Shown in pieces: positions 24,951 to 34,317 of a stretch of DNA of 64,000 nucleotides. The DNA is taken from assembly GCF_009709555.1 (NCBI RefSeq), contig NZ_WJBG01000113.1, positions 1-64,000 on the forward strand, in the 5' to 3' direction. This DNA comes from Streptomyces blattellae. GTDB lineage: Bacteria > Actinomycetota > Actinomycetes > Streptomycetales > Streptomycetaceae. Under the pieces are notes generated by a model that made no database searches, had not been told where the DNA came from, and saw nothing but the letters and a program-made list of their open reading frames with translations. Each line of letters opens with the position of its first letter. Positions within the stretch are counted from its first letter, which is position 1. The translations under genes and the position numbers were made by a program.

Positions 24951-26339
24951 ATGACCGACATCGAACACGTCTGGTCCGCGCTGGGCGGCGATCCCGCTCT
25001 GCTCCCGCGGATCTCGGTGACCGCGCGCACGGGTGCGCTCGAAGCACGGCTTCCGGTACGGGAGTTGGCGCGGGCGTGCGTGGGCGCGTGTGCGCTGGCC
25101 GCCGCCGAGCTGGGGGCGCGGCGGAGCGGACCCGGGCCCGGATCCGGCGGGGTGCCCGGGGTGCGGGTGGACGACGGGGCCGTGGCGACGGCGTTCGTCA
25201 GTGAGCGGCAGCTGCTCGTCGACGGGCGGGCGCCGGTCACCTTCGCTCCGCTGTCGCGGTTCTGGCGGACGGCGGACGGGTGGGTGCGGACGCATGCGAA
25301 CTACCCGCACCACCGGGCGCGGTTGCTCGCCGCGCTGGGGCTGTCCGATGACCGCGTGTCCGTCGTCGAGTCGGTGCTCGCCGAGCGCTCCGCCCTGGAG
25401 GTCGAGGAGTCGGTGTACGCCGCCGGCGGCCTGGCGGTGGCGCTGCGCACGCCCGCGGAGTGGGCCGGGCATCCGCAGGGCGTCGCCGTGGCCGGGCGAC
25501 CGCTGGTCGAGCGCGGGCGGCTGGACGCCACGCACGCGCGCGTGCTCGCGCCGGTCGGCGGCGGTCCCCTGCTGCCCGCCGCGGGGCTGCGGGTGCTGGA
25601 CCTGACCCGGGTGATCGCCGGGCCCGTCGCCACCCGCATCCTCGCCCTGCTGGGCGCCGACGTGCTGCGCGTGGACGCTCCTCAGCTGCCCGAACTGGCC
25701 GACCAGCACGCCGACACGGGCTTCGGAAAACGGTCGACGCGGCTGGACCTGCGGGCTGACCGGCGTGCCTTCGAGGAGTTGCTCGCGGCGGCGGACGTGG
25801 TCGTCACGGGGTACCGGCCGGGCGCCCTGGACCGGTTCGGGCTGTCGCCGGAGGCGCTGGCCGAGCGGCGGCCCGGGGTGGTCGTGGCGCAGCTTTCGGC
25901 GTGGGGTGCGTACGGGCCGTGGCGGGAGCGGCGTGGATTCGACAGCCTGGTGCAGGTCGCGACCGGCGTCGCCGCCGTCGAGGGCACGCCGGAGCGGCCC
26001 GGCGCGCTGCCCGCGCAGGCGCTGGACCACGGCACGGGCTATCTGCTGGCGGCCGGTGTGCTGCGCGCGCTGACCGAGCAGTCGTACGACGGTGGCAGCA
26101 GGTTCGTGCGGCTGGCGCTGGCGCGGACGGCGGCGTGGCTGATGCACGGGGCCGGTGACGCGGACGCGGGTGACGCCGTGCACGAGGGCCCGGAAGAGTG
26201 GCTGACCGAGACCGACAGTGCGCTCGGCCGACTCCGGTACGCGTTGCCACCGGTGCGTTTCGAGGGCGGTCCGGTGGACTGGGCGCGGGCGCCGGGGGTC
26301 TGGGGGGCTGATCCGGCGGGGTGGGGTGGGGTGGGGTAA
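24951..26339 (+). CDS. CaiB/BaiF-type (family III) CoA-transferase
   Basis: A 462-residue protein. The C-terminal half carries the family III CoA-transferase core: LRVLDLTRVIAGPVATRILALLGADVLRVD for CoA binding, then GFGKRSTRLDLR and VVTGYRPGALDRFGL. The N-terminal about 200 residues resemble a second, degenerate copy of the fold, as in longer members. The catalytic Asp region is not obvious to me. Substrate unknown. An in-frame GTG at 24942 is an alternative start. The gene runs into a GC-rich repeat region with no clear terminator. Confidence 0.78.
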   Translation: MTDIEHVWSALGGDPALLPRISVTARTGALEARLPVRELARACVGACALAAAELGARRSGPGPGSGGVPGVRVDDGAVATAFVSERQLLVDGRAPVTFAPLSRFWRTADGWVRTHANYPHHRARLLAALGLSDDRVSVVESVLAERSALEVEESVYAAGGLAVALRTPAEWAGHPQGVAVAGRPLVERGRLDATHARVLAPVGGGPLLPAAGLRVLDLTRVIAGPVATRILALLGADVLRVDAPQLPELADQHADTGFGKRSTRLDLRADRRAFEELLAAADVVVTGYRPGALDRFGLSPEALAERRPGVVVAQLSAWGAYGPWRERRGFDSLVQVATGVAAVEGTPERPGALPAQALDHGTGYLLAAGVLRALTEQSYDGGSRFVRLALARTAAWLMHGAGDADAGDAVHEGPEEWLTETDSALGRLRYALPPVRFEGGPVDWARAPGVWGADPAGWGGVG

Positions 26340-26374
26340 GCGTGGAGGTGTCGACGGGTGAGTGACGGGGCGGG

Positions 26375-26450
26375 GCTTGGGGCGCTGCGGGCTGCGTGGT
26401 GGGGCAGGGCTTGGGGCGCTGCGGGCTGCGTGGTGGGGCAGGGCTTGGGG
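26375..26450. repeat. 34-bp tandem repeat array
   Basis: The motif gcttggggcgctgcgggctg recurs with a period of exactly 34 bp (starts 26375, 26409, and a partial at 26443). No protein of known type is encoded. It lies between the CoA-transferase gene and the truncated yhhN gene. Confidence 0.75.
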
Positions 26451-26460
26451 CACCCGGAGC

Positions 26461-26594
26461 TGAACGCCGGGGCGGAGCCCGGGACACCGCGGCTGAACGC
26501 CGGGGCGGGGCCCAGGACACCGCGGCTGAACGCCGGGGCGGGGCCCAGGGCACCGCGAGGTGAATGCCGGGGCGGGGCCCAGGGGGATGGTCTG
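26461..26594. repeat. 33-bp tandem repeat array
   Basis: Four units beginning tgaacgccggggcgg (starts 26461, 26494, 26527 and a diverged one at 26561) follow each other every 33-34 bp. The array sits directly after the 34-bp array. All three frames stay open for long distances through it, which produces spurious open frames on both strands. Confidence 0.75.
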
Positions 26595-26682
26595 AGTCGC
26601 CGGGCGGAGCCGGAGGGCTGACGGCATGGCTGTCCGGGGCGTAACCCAGGGGCCGCCGCAGAAATGGTGTGCTGGTCCAGGG

Positions 26683-26801
26683 CGGCATCAGGAGGGGCTT
26701 GGCCACGGTGTGCCCGGTGTCGGAGCCGACGGCCAGGAAGGAGAGGTCGGCGACGGCGGCGAAGGCGAAGGCGAAGGCGCCCAGCAGACAGCGGGACGGT
26801 C

Positions 26802-26805
<4 letters not shown>
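26683..26805 (-). pseudogene. Truncated YhhN (lysoplasmalogenase-like) gene
   Basis: The GTG at 26805 overlaps the stop of the sterol desaturase gene (GTGA). The first about 41 residues (hydrophobic helix GAFAFAFAAVADLSFLAV, then HTVAKPLLMP) match the start of YhhN/TMEM86-type membrane proteins, normally about 220 residues. After KPLLMP the family sequence stops and the frame continues through GC-rich tandem repeats and then antisense to the CoA-transferase gene. It is a 5' remnant left by a deletion or repeat insertion; function is surely lost. Confidence 0.65.
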
Positions 26806-27674
<869 letters not shown>

Positions 27675-27803
27675 GAGGGCACCGTAGAACCGCTGGTCGC
27701 CCGGGAACAGACGTTGTTACCCACAAGTATTTCCGGGGGTACGCGCTTGCTTGTTGGCGATCTCCGCCAAGTCGGCAGCCCGTCGCACCCGGCGGCGCCC
27801 GAC

Positions 27804-28514
27804 TCACACCCCTGCCGCGTCCAGCAGTGACCCGGCCGCGTATGTGACCCCCATCGCCAGCACCCCGCCCCCCGCGTTCCGCAGCACCGCGCGCCCTGGC
27901 TCCGCCCTGCCGAGCAGCGCACTGCTCCACCCCGTGAGGACGAGCGCGACCACCACCGACACCACGGTGACCGGAAGCCGCCAGTCCGTCCCGGGCAGCA
28001 CGATCGCAAGCAGCGGCAGCAAGGCGCCCACCGTGAACGCCACGAAGCTCGCGCCGGCCGCGTGCCAGGGGTTCGTCAGCGCTTCGGGATCGATGCCGAG
28101 CTCCACGCGCGCGTGCGCCTTCAGCGCATCACGCTCCGTCAGCTGGACGGCGGCCTCCCGGGCCACCTCCCGCGTCAGCCCGCGGTCTTCGAGAAGCCCC
28201 GTCAGCTCCTTGAGTTCCTCCTCCGGTTGCTCCCGCAGCTCCCGTTTCTCGATGTCCAGCGCGGCCTTCTCCGAGTCCCGCTGGGTGGACACGGACACGT
28301 ACTCCCCCGCGGCCATCGACATGGAACCGGCGAGCAGGCCCGCGAGCCCCGCCGTCAGCAGTGCCGAGCGGTCGTCGGTGGCGCCGGCGACGCCGACGAC
28401 CAGGCCGGCGGTGGAGACGATGCCGTCGTTGGCCCCGAGGACCGCCGCCCGCAGCCAGTTGAGCCGTGTGCCGAGGGCGCCGCCGTGGGCCTGGTCATGC
28501 GTTGGTTCCGTCAC
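27804..28514 (-). CDS. VIT1/CCC1-family metal transporter
   Basis: A 236-residue membrane protein of the vacuolar iron transporter family. The first helix has the family motif NWLRAAVLGANDGIVSTAGLVVGVAGA and the second GSMSMAAGEYVSVSTQRDSEKA; a long charged cytosolic segment (about 80-145) would bind metal, and three more helices follow. Members export Fe(II) or Mn(II). The GTG at 28514 is the best family start; an in-frame start at 28616 adds 34 unrelated residues. Confidence 0.88.
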   Translation of the reverse strand: MTEPTHDQAHGGALGTRLNWLRAAVLGANDGIVSTAGLVVGVAGATDDRSALLTAGLAGLLAGSMSMAAGEYVSVSTQRDSEKAALDIEKRELREQPEEELKELTGLLEDRGLTREVAREAAVQLTERDALKAHARVELGIDPEALTNPWHAAGASFVAFTVGALLPLLAIVLPGTDWRLPVTVVSVVVALVLTGWSSALLGRAEPGRAVLRNAGGGVLAMGVTYAAGSLLDAAGV

Positions 28515-28660
28515 ACCGGGGAGGATCGCACCAGGGCCGCCGCAGGGGCCGTACCGACGCTCCTGGCGCCCACACGGGCATTCGTCCCGCTCGAACACCC
28601 CGCCGCGAGACGGCACCTGACGGACCGGACTGTCAGACGCGGCCCGTATCCTCGGTGACC

Positions 28661-29644
28661 ATGCTCGAAGACCGTACGACCGCAGCGTCCTCCGCCACAG
28701 TGTGGCCGGCCGCGTATCCCCAGGGATACGCGGTCGTTGACGTGGAGACCACAGGCCTGGGCCGGGACGACCGGATCATCTCCGCGGCCGTGTACCGGCT
28801 GGACGCACGCGGCGAGGTCGAGGACCACTGGTACTCGCTGGTCAACCCGGAGCGGGACCCGGGCCCGGTGTGGATCCACGGTCTGACGAGCGACGTACTC
28901 GAAGGTGCGCCCCTCTTCCAGGACATCGCCGAGGAGTTCGGGGCCCGGCTGGAGGGCCGGGTGCTCGTCGCGCACAATGCCGTCTTCGACTGGCAGATGA
29001 TCGCCCGGGAGTACGCACGCGCGCGGAGCGAGGCGCCGGTGCGGCAGCGGCTGTGCACCATCGCGCTCTCGAAGGAGCTGGGCCTGCCGCTGCCCAACCA
29101 CAAGCTGGAGTCGCTCGCCGCGCACTTCGGCGTCATACAGCAGCGGGCGCACCACGCGCTGGACGACGCGCGTGTGCTGGCAGAGGCGTTCCGGCCGAGT
29201 CTGCACGCCGCCGCGCAGGGCGGCGTACGGCTGCCGCTGCACGAGTGCCGACCGCTGACCGAGTGGACGGACCGGGCCGTGCCCCGGCAGCAGCCGGGCT
29301 ACGGCGCCTACCGGCCCACCAGCTGGCGCCCGGCCCGCAAAAGACCCAGCTGCCCCTATCCCAACCCAGGCCGCTATGAAGAAGGCAAACCGCTCAAGCA
29401 GGGCATGCGGGTCGCGTTCTCGGGAGACACCTCGGTCGAGCGCGACCTGCTGGAGGACCGGGCGATCGAGGCCGGGCTGCATGTCGCCACCAGCATCTCC
29501 CGGCTGACCAGCCTGCTCGTCACGAACGACCCGGATTCGGGCACGTCCAAGGTCGTCAAGGCCCGGCAGTACGGCACGCCCGTGGTCGACGAGGCGGCGT
29601 TCGGACAGCTCCTCGGGGATGTGGAACCGGCGTCGGAGGGATGA
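28661..29644 (+). CDS. DEDDh 3'-5' exonuclease with BRCT domain
   Basis: A 327-residue protein. The N-terminal exonuclease domain has the DEDDh motifs: VVDVETTGL (Asp, Glu), AHNAVFDWQM (Asp) and HHALDDARV (His, Asp), as in the DNA polymerase III epsilon proofreader. The C-terminal 90 residues form a BRCT-like domain (GMRVAFSGDT ... LVTNDPDSGTSKVVKARQYGTPVV). This arrangement is a Streptomyces DNA-repair exonuclease of unassigned role. A GTG two codons upstream (28655) is an alternative start. Confidence 0.87.
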   Translation: MLEDRTTAASSATVWPAAYPQGYAVVDVETTGLGRDDRIISAAVYRLDARGEVEDHWYSLVNPERDPGPVWIHGLTSDVLEGAPLFQDIAEEFGARLEGRVLVAHNAVFDWQMIAREYARARSEAPVRQRLCTIALSKELGLPLPNHKLESLAAHFGVIQQRAHHALDDARVLAEAFRPSLHAAAQGGVRLPLHECRPLTEWTDRAVPRQQPGYGAYRPTSWRPARKRPSCPYPNPGRYEEGKPLKQGMRVAFSGDTSVERDLLEDRAIEAGLHVATSISRLTSLLVTNDPDSGTSKVVKARQYGTPVVDEAAFGQLLGDVEPASEG

Positions 29645-29723
29645 CCGTACGGACGGGTGATTGCCGTGCGACTCGCCCGGAGCCGTCTCGCCCCGGCCAC
29701 GGCGACGGCCCACCCTGTGGCGC

Positions 29724-29957
29724 ATGGCGACATGTGAAGTTTGCGGCAATCATTACGGAATGACCTTCGAGGTCCATGCACAGGGCGCGGTACACGTCTT
29801 CGACTGCTTCTCCTGTGCGATCCACCGCATGGCACCCATCTGCGAGCACTGCCGCGTCCAGATCATCGGGCAGGGCGTCGAGGTCGAGGGCCACTGGTAC
29901 TGCGGGGCCCACTGCGCCCGCGCGGAGGGGAGGGTGGGGATCGTCGACAACGTGTGA
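29724..29957 (+). CDS. Small zinc-ribbon protein
   Basis: A 77-residue protein with paired metal-binding knuckles: CEVCG near the start, FDCFSCAIH, CEHCRVQI and WYCGAHCA. The Cys/His spacing suggests two structural zinc sites, as in LIM/treble-clef folds. The start at ATG 29724 is chosen because the zinc motif begins right after it; the longer frame from 29661 adds a basic unrelated segment. Function unknown. Confidence 0.7.
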   Translation: MATCEVCGNHYGMTFEVHAQGAVHVFDCFSCAIHRMAPICEHCRVQIIGQGVEVEGHWYCGAHCARAEGRVGIVDNV

Positions 29958-30041
29958 GCCCGACCCGGCCCCGCCCCCTGTCCCCCGCCCCGACCCGTAC
30001 CCGCCTGAACACACCCCACGACCGAGTTGTACGGTCGTGGG

Positions 30042-30839
30042 GTGTACCGCTTCCTGTTGTCCCGGCAGTGGGTGATCCTCACGCTGGTCGCCCTCCTCCT
30101 CATCCCCACGATGATCAGGCTGGGCATCTGGCAGATGCACCGCTACGAGACGCGCACCGCCCGGAACCAGCTCGTCGCCGACGCGCTGGCCGCGAAGCCG
30201 GTACCCGTGCAGAGGCTGACCTCCCCCGGACACACCGTCACCGACGACGAGCGCTATCACAGGGTGACGGCGAAGGGCCGCTTCGACACCGGTGACGAGG
30301 TCGTCGTCCGCCGCCGCACCAACTCCGACGACGAGGTCGGTTACCACGTCCTGACCCCGTTCGTCCTCGACGACGGCAAGGTCCTGCTCGTCAACCGCGG
30401 CTGGATCCCGGCGGACAGCCCCAGCCAGACCACGTTCCCCAAGATCCCCGCCCCGCCCCGCGGTGAGGTCACCGTCACCGGACGGCTGATGCCCGACGAG
30501 ACGACCGAGGCGAGCGGCATCAAGAACCTCCAGGGCCTGCCGGACCGGCAGATCATGCTGATCAACAGCGAGCAGGAGGCGCAGCGCCTCGATGCCCGGG
30601 TGCTCGGCGGCTACATCGCCCAGACGGCGCCCGAGCCGAAGGGCGACGCCCCGGAACTGCTCGGGAATCCCGGCAACGAGGACGCGGCGCTGAACTACGC
30701 GTACGCCATCCAGTGGTGGCTGTTCTCGGCGGGCGTCCCCGTCGGCTGGGTGATCCTGGTCCGCCGCGAGACACGTGAGCGGAACAAACAGCAGGAGAGC
30801 GCCGACGACACGGCACCGGCCGAACCCACGCCGGTGTAA
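30042..30839 (+). CDS. SURF1-family cytochrome oxidase assembly protein
   Basis: A 265-residue SURF1/Shy1-type protein with two membrane helices, one at the N-terminus (WVILTLVALLLIPTMIRLGIW) and one near the C-terminus (AIQWWLFSAGVPVGWVILV), enclosing an extracytoplasmic domain. Hallmarks are GxWQMHR, VNRGWIP and NYAYAIQWW. It helps insert heme a into cytochrome c oxidase. The GTG at 30042 gives the usual start YRFLLSRQW. The C-terminal tail is acidic and disordered. Confidence 0.9.
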   Translation: MYRFLLSRQWVILTLVALLLIPTMIRLGIWQMHRYETRTARNQLVADALAAKPVPVQRLTSPGHTVTDDERYHRVTAKGRFDTGDEVVVRRRTNSDDEVGYHVLTPFVLDDGKVLLVNRGWIPADSPSQTTFPKIPAPPRGEVTVTGRLMPDETTEASGIKNLQGLPDRQIMLINSEQEAQRLDARVLGGYIAQTAPEPKGDAPELLGNPGNEDAALNYAYAIQWWLFSAGVPVGWVILVRRETRERNKQQESADDTAPAEPTPV

Positions 30840-31141
30840 ACGCCCCACGACTCCCCGTCCACCACCTCCCGGACCCGCGCCCCCCACAACTCTCGGCCCG
30901 CGCCCCTTCGGCCGCCATCTCCCGGGCCCCGGCCCCCAGCCCACAACTCTCAGCCCGCAACCCTCCGATCGCCACCTCCCGGACCCGGCCCCCGAACCGC
31001 GCCCCCCAGACCGTCACTCCCAGACCACGGCTCCCCGGGTCGCGCCCCTGGACCACGGCTCTCCCGGTCGCGCCCCCGGACCGTCACTCTCCCGGCCCCC
31101 GGCTGGATTGCCCCCAACCCCGGCAGGGAACCCGGAACCCC
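30840..31141. repeat. 302-bp low-complexity C-rich repeats
   Basis: No gene. The stretch is made of degenerate units of about 40-50 bp containing variants of ctcccggacccg, cgcgccccc and cacaactctc. It lies between SURF1 and GH15 genes on the same strand. No promoter for the GH15 gene is obvious. Confidence 0.6.
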
Positions 31142-32929
31142 GTGCATCCCCGTATCGAGGATTACGCCCTTATCGGCGACGAGCAGACGGCGGCTTTGGT
31201 CGGGCGGGACGGGTCGGTTGACTGGCTGTGCCTGCCCCGGTTCGACTCGGGCGCGTGTTTCGCCAAGCTGCTGGGCGACGAGGAGAACGGCCACTGGCGG
31301 ATCGCCCCCAAGGGTGCGAACGGCCGGTGTACCCGTCGTGCCTACCGCCCGAACACCCTCGTCCTGGACACCGAGTGGGACACCGACGAGGGCTCGGTCC
31401 GCGTCACCGACCTGATGCCGCAGCGCGACCGCGCCCCCGATCTCGTACGCGTCGTGGAAGGCACCGGCGGCCGGGTCACCCTCCAGAGCACGCTCCGGCT
31501 CCGCTTCGACTACGGCTCGATCGTGCCGTGGATGCGCCGCTCCGACGGCCACTACGTGGCCGTCGCGGGCCCGGACTCGGTGTGGCTGCGCAGCGAGCCC
31601 GCGGTGCGCACCTGGGGTGAGGACCGCGGCACGCACGCGGAGTTCACGGTCGAGGAGGGCGAGAGGGTCGCCTTCGTCCTCACCTGGCACCCCTCGCACG
31701 CGCCGCGTCCACCGCTCGTCGACCCGTACGAGGCACTGGACGCGAGCGTCGGCGACTGGCAGGCCTGGGCGAAACGCTGTCGCTACGACGGCCCGTACCG
31801 CGACGCCGTCGTCCGCTCCCTGATCACCCTCAAGGCCCTCACCTACAAGCCGACCGGCGGCATCGTCGCCGCCCCCACCACCTCGCTGCCCGAGGAGCTG
31901 GGCGGCGTCCGCAACTGGGACTACCGCTACTGCTGGCTGCGCGACTCCACGCTCACCCTCAACGTCGGCCTGTCGGCGGGCTATCGCAAGGAGGCCGAGG
32001 CCTGGCGCGACTGGCTGGTGCGCGCGGTCGCCGGTGACCCGGCCGATCTGCAGATCATGTACGGCCTGGCGGGCGAGCGCCGGCTGCCCGAGTGGGAGGT
32101 GCCCTGGCTGCCCGGCTTCGCCGGCTCCTCCCCCGTGCGCATCGGCAACCAGGCCGTGAACCAGCTCCAGTTGGACGTGTACGGCGAGGTCATGGACACC
32201 CTCGCGCTGGCCCGGGACGCGGGACTGCCCGCCAGGCCGCACATGTGGGCGATCCAGGCCGCGCTCGTCGAGTGGCTGCGCTCGGCATGGCGGCAGCCCG
32301 ACGAGGGGCTGTGGGAGGTGCGCGGGGGCCGCCGTCAGTTCGTGCACTCGAAGGTGATGGTGTGGGTGGCCGCGGACCGGGCCGTGCGCGCGCTGGAGGA
32401 GAACCCGGAGCTGCCCGGCGACCTCAACGGCTGGCGCACGCTGCGCGACGAGGTGCACGACGAGGTGTGCGAGAAGGGCTATGACGCCGAGCGGAACACC
32501 TTCACGCAGTACTACGGCTCACGCGAACTCGACGCCTCCCTGCTGCTCATCCCGCGTGTCGGCTTCCTGCCGGCCGACGACCCGCGCGTGCTCGGCACCG
32601 TCGACGCGGTCCGCGCGGAGCTGAGCCACGGCGGTTTCATGCGTCGCTACAGCGCCGAGGAGACGGTCGTCGACGGGCTGCCGGGCGGTGAAGGCACCTT
32701 CCTGGTGTGCTCCTTCTGGCTCGCGGACGCGCTGCACATGGCCGGCCGCACCGAAGAGGCGCGCGAGCTGTTCGAACGGCTGGTCGGCCTCGCCAACGAC
32801 GTGGGGCTGCTGTCCGAGGAGTACGATCCCGTCGCCGGTCGCCAGCTCGGCAACTTCCCGCAGGCGTTCAGCCACATCGGTCTGGTGAACACCGCCCTCG
32901 CCCTGTTCGGGGGCGGCACGGCAGGATAG
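31142..32929 (+). CDS. GH15 glycoside hydrolase (glucoamylase/trehalase-like)
   Basis: A 595-residue cytoplasmic enzyme. The N-terminal about 230 residues form the beta-sandwich domain (YALIGDEQTAALVGRDGSVDWLCLPRFDS), followed by the (alpha/alpha)6 barrel with RNWDYRYCWLRDST and GEGTFLVCSFWLADAL, which includes the probable catalytic Glu. No signal peptide is present, so the substrate is intracellular; actinobacterial members include trehalases and glucoamylases. It starts with GTG; the SDR gene follows 4 bp after the stop, so they are co-transcribed. Confidence 0.88.
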   Translation: MHPRIEDYALIGDEQTAALVGRDGSVDWLCLPRFDSGACFAKLLGDEENGHWRIAPKGANGRCTRRAYRPNTLVLDTEWDTDEGSVRVTDLMPQRDRAPDLVRVVEGTGGRVTLQSTLRLRFDYGSIVPWMRRSDGHYVAVAGPDSVWLRSEPAVRTWGEDRGTHAEFTVEEGERVAFVLTWHPSHAPRPPLVDPYEALDASVGDWQAWAKRCRYDGPYRDAVVRSLITLKALTYKPTGGIVAAPTTSLPEELGGVRNWDYRYCWLRDSTLTLNVGLSAGYRKEAEAWRDWLVRAVAGDPADLQIMYGLAGERRLPEWEVPWLPGFAGSSPVRIGNQAVNQLQLDVYGEVMDTLALARDAGLPARPHMWAIQAALVEWLRSAWRQPDEGLWEVRGGRRQFVHSKVMVWVAADRAVRALEENPELPGDLNGWRTLRDEVHDEVCEKGYDAERNTFTQYYGSRELDASLLLIPRVGFLPADDPRVLGTVDAVRAELSHGGFMRRYSAEETVVDGLPGGEGTFLVCSFWLADALHMAGRTEEARELFERLVGLANDVGLLSEEYDPVAGRQLGNFPQAFSHIGLVNTALALFGGGTAG

Positions 32930-32933
32930 GACC

Positions 32934-33689
32934 ATGGATCTTGGACTGAAGGACCGGGTGTACGTCGTCACCGGGGCCACCCGTGGGCTGGGCAACGCGG
33001 CCGCGCGTGAGCTCGTCGCCGACGGGGCGAAGGTGATCATCACGGGGCGGGACGGCGAGGCTGCCGCCGAGGCCGCGGCCGAGTTGGGGGCGAACGCGGC
33101 CGGCGTGGCCGCGGACAACGCGGACCCGGAGGCACCGGCGCGGCTCATCGCGGCAGCGCGCGAGCACTTCGGAGGGTTCGACGGGGTGCTGGTGAGCGTG
33201 GGTGGGCCCGCGCCCGGGTTCGCCGCCGACAACACGGACGAGCAGTGGCAGGCGGCGTTCGAGTCGGTGTTCCTCGGGGCGGTGCGATTCGCTCGCGCGG
33301 CTGCCGGGGAGTTGGAAACGGGCGGCGTCATCGGTTTCGTACTGTCCGCGTCCGTGCACGAGCCGATTCCCGGGCTGACGATTTCCAATGGGCTGCGACC
33401 GGGGCTTGCCGGGTTCGCGAAGTCGCTGTCGGACGAGTTGGGGCCGAGGGGAATTCGGGTGGTGGGGTTGCTGCCGTCCCGGATCGATACGGATCGCGTG
33501 CGCGAGCTGGACGGGATGTCGGCGGACCCTGAGGCTACTCGGGCGGCGCATGAGTCGCGGATTCCGTTGCGGCGGTATGGGACGCCGGAGGAATTCGGGC
33601 GGGTGGCGGCGTTTCTGCTGTCTCCGGCTGCGTCTTATCTGACGGGGATCATGGTGCCTGTGGATGGCGGGGCTCGGCACGGGTTCTGA
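32934..33689 (+). CDS. SDR oxidoreductase with atypical active site
   Basis: A 251-residue short-chain dehydrogenase-type protein. The cofactor motif TGATRGLGNAAA and the C-terminal TGIMVPVDGGARHGF are normal. The active-site helix, usually Tyr-X3-Lys, reads ISNGLRPGLAGFAKSL, so the catalytic Tyr and Lys are not at their usual places; a known subgroup of FabG-like SDRs shares this Asn/Arg pattern. Activity and substrate are unknown. Codon use in the last third is less GC-biased than in neighbours. Same operon as the GH15 gene. Confidence 0.8.
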   Translation: MDLGLKDRVYVVTGATRGLGNAAARELVADGAKVIITGRDGEAAAEAAAELGANAAGVAADNADPEAPARLIAAAREHFGGFDGVLVSVGGPAPGFAADNTDEQWQAAFESVFLGAVRFARAAAGELETGGVIGFVLSASVHEPIPGLTISNGLRPGLAGFAKSLSDELGPRGIRVVGLLPSRIDTDRVRELDGMSADPEATRAAHESRIPLRRYGTPEEFGRVAAFLLSPAASYLTGIMVPVDGGARHGF

Positions 33690-33698
33690 AGCGCCGTC

Positions 33699-33728
33699 TG
33701 TTTACAGCCCCGCTGCCCTTTTGGGCGT
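33699..33728 (+). repeat. Remnant of dispersed intergenic repeat
   Basis: Reads tttacagccccgctgcccttttgggcg in two blocks, matching the acagccccgcg plus terminal hairpin part of the copies at 16641 and 18122. GCCC-TTTT-GGGC can act as a weak bidirectional terminator between the SDR gene and the converging amaP gene. Confidence 0.45.
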
Positions 33729-33729
33729 G

Positions 33730-34317
33730 TCACGTGACCCTTTCTGCACGGTGCTTGACCGCCCTCAGTCGTACCTCCGCCGGAAGTGACGTGAGGCCCG
33801 TGGAATCCCTCGCGTGGGCCAAGGACTGGGTCGTCAGGTGGTCGAGGGCCTCGCCCGGGTCCACGTGGGGTTCCAGGAGGAGGCGGACGCGGGCCTCGGG
33901 GGTACTGCGGCGGCCGGTGAGTTCCGCGTGGGCTCGGGCTACGCCGTTCAGTTGGCCCGCGTCCCTGGCGAGTACGCCTTCCAGGGCCCGGCCGCGGAGC
34001 AGGGCGCCTTCGCCGTCGCCGGTGTCGACCAGGACCTCGGCCAGGCGGCGCCGGCGCAGTTCGGCTGTCAGCCACCACAGGGCGAGCAGGACGAGGACGG
34101 CGAGCACGGCGATGACGGTCGGCCACCACCAGGCGTCGTCCCGCCAGCGAGTCCGCTCGGCGTCGTTCAGCAGCACGTCGTGCTGCCCGTCGTGGATCCA
34201 CCAGGAGGGCGGGTTCAGACCGAGCCCGACGGCGAGCACGGCACCCCCGACCAGGACCAGCACCAGGCCGACGACCCCGAGCAGCACTCGATTGACGATC
34301 CTGAGCACCGCGCTCAC
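33730..34317 (-). CDS. amaP: AmaP-type membrane anchor for Asp23
   Basis: A 195-residue protein with two N-terminal membrane helices (about 7-30 and 64-84) and a soluble C-terminal half rich in Arg/Glu. It resembles the alkaline shock response membrane anchor AmaP, which tethers Asp23 proteins to the membrane. The start overlaps the stop of the upstream gene by 4 bp. It is the last of a five-gene minus-strand cluster with two Asp23 proteins. Confidence 0.75.
   Translation of the reverse strand: MSAVLRIVNRVLLGVVGLVLVLVGGAVLAVGLGLNPPSWWIHDGQHDVLLNDAERTRWRDDAWWWPTVIAVLAVLVLLALWWLTAELRRRRLAEVLVDTGDGEGALLRGRALEGVLARDAGQLNGVARAHAELTGRRSTPEARVRLLLEPHVDPGEALDHLTTQSLAHARDSTGLTSLPAEVRLRAVKHRAERVT

Noticed and set aside
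21706..25047. 1113-codon open frame antisense to the two subtilases
   Set aside because: Same cause. It repeats low-complexity Val/Arg/Gly sequence twice only because the subtilases on the other strand are duplicates.
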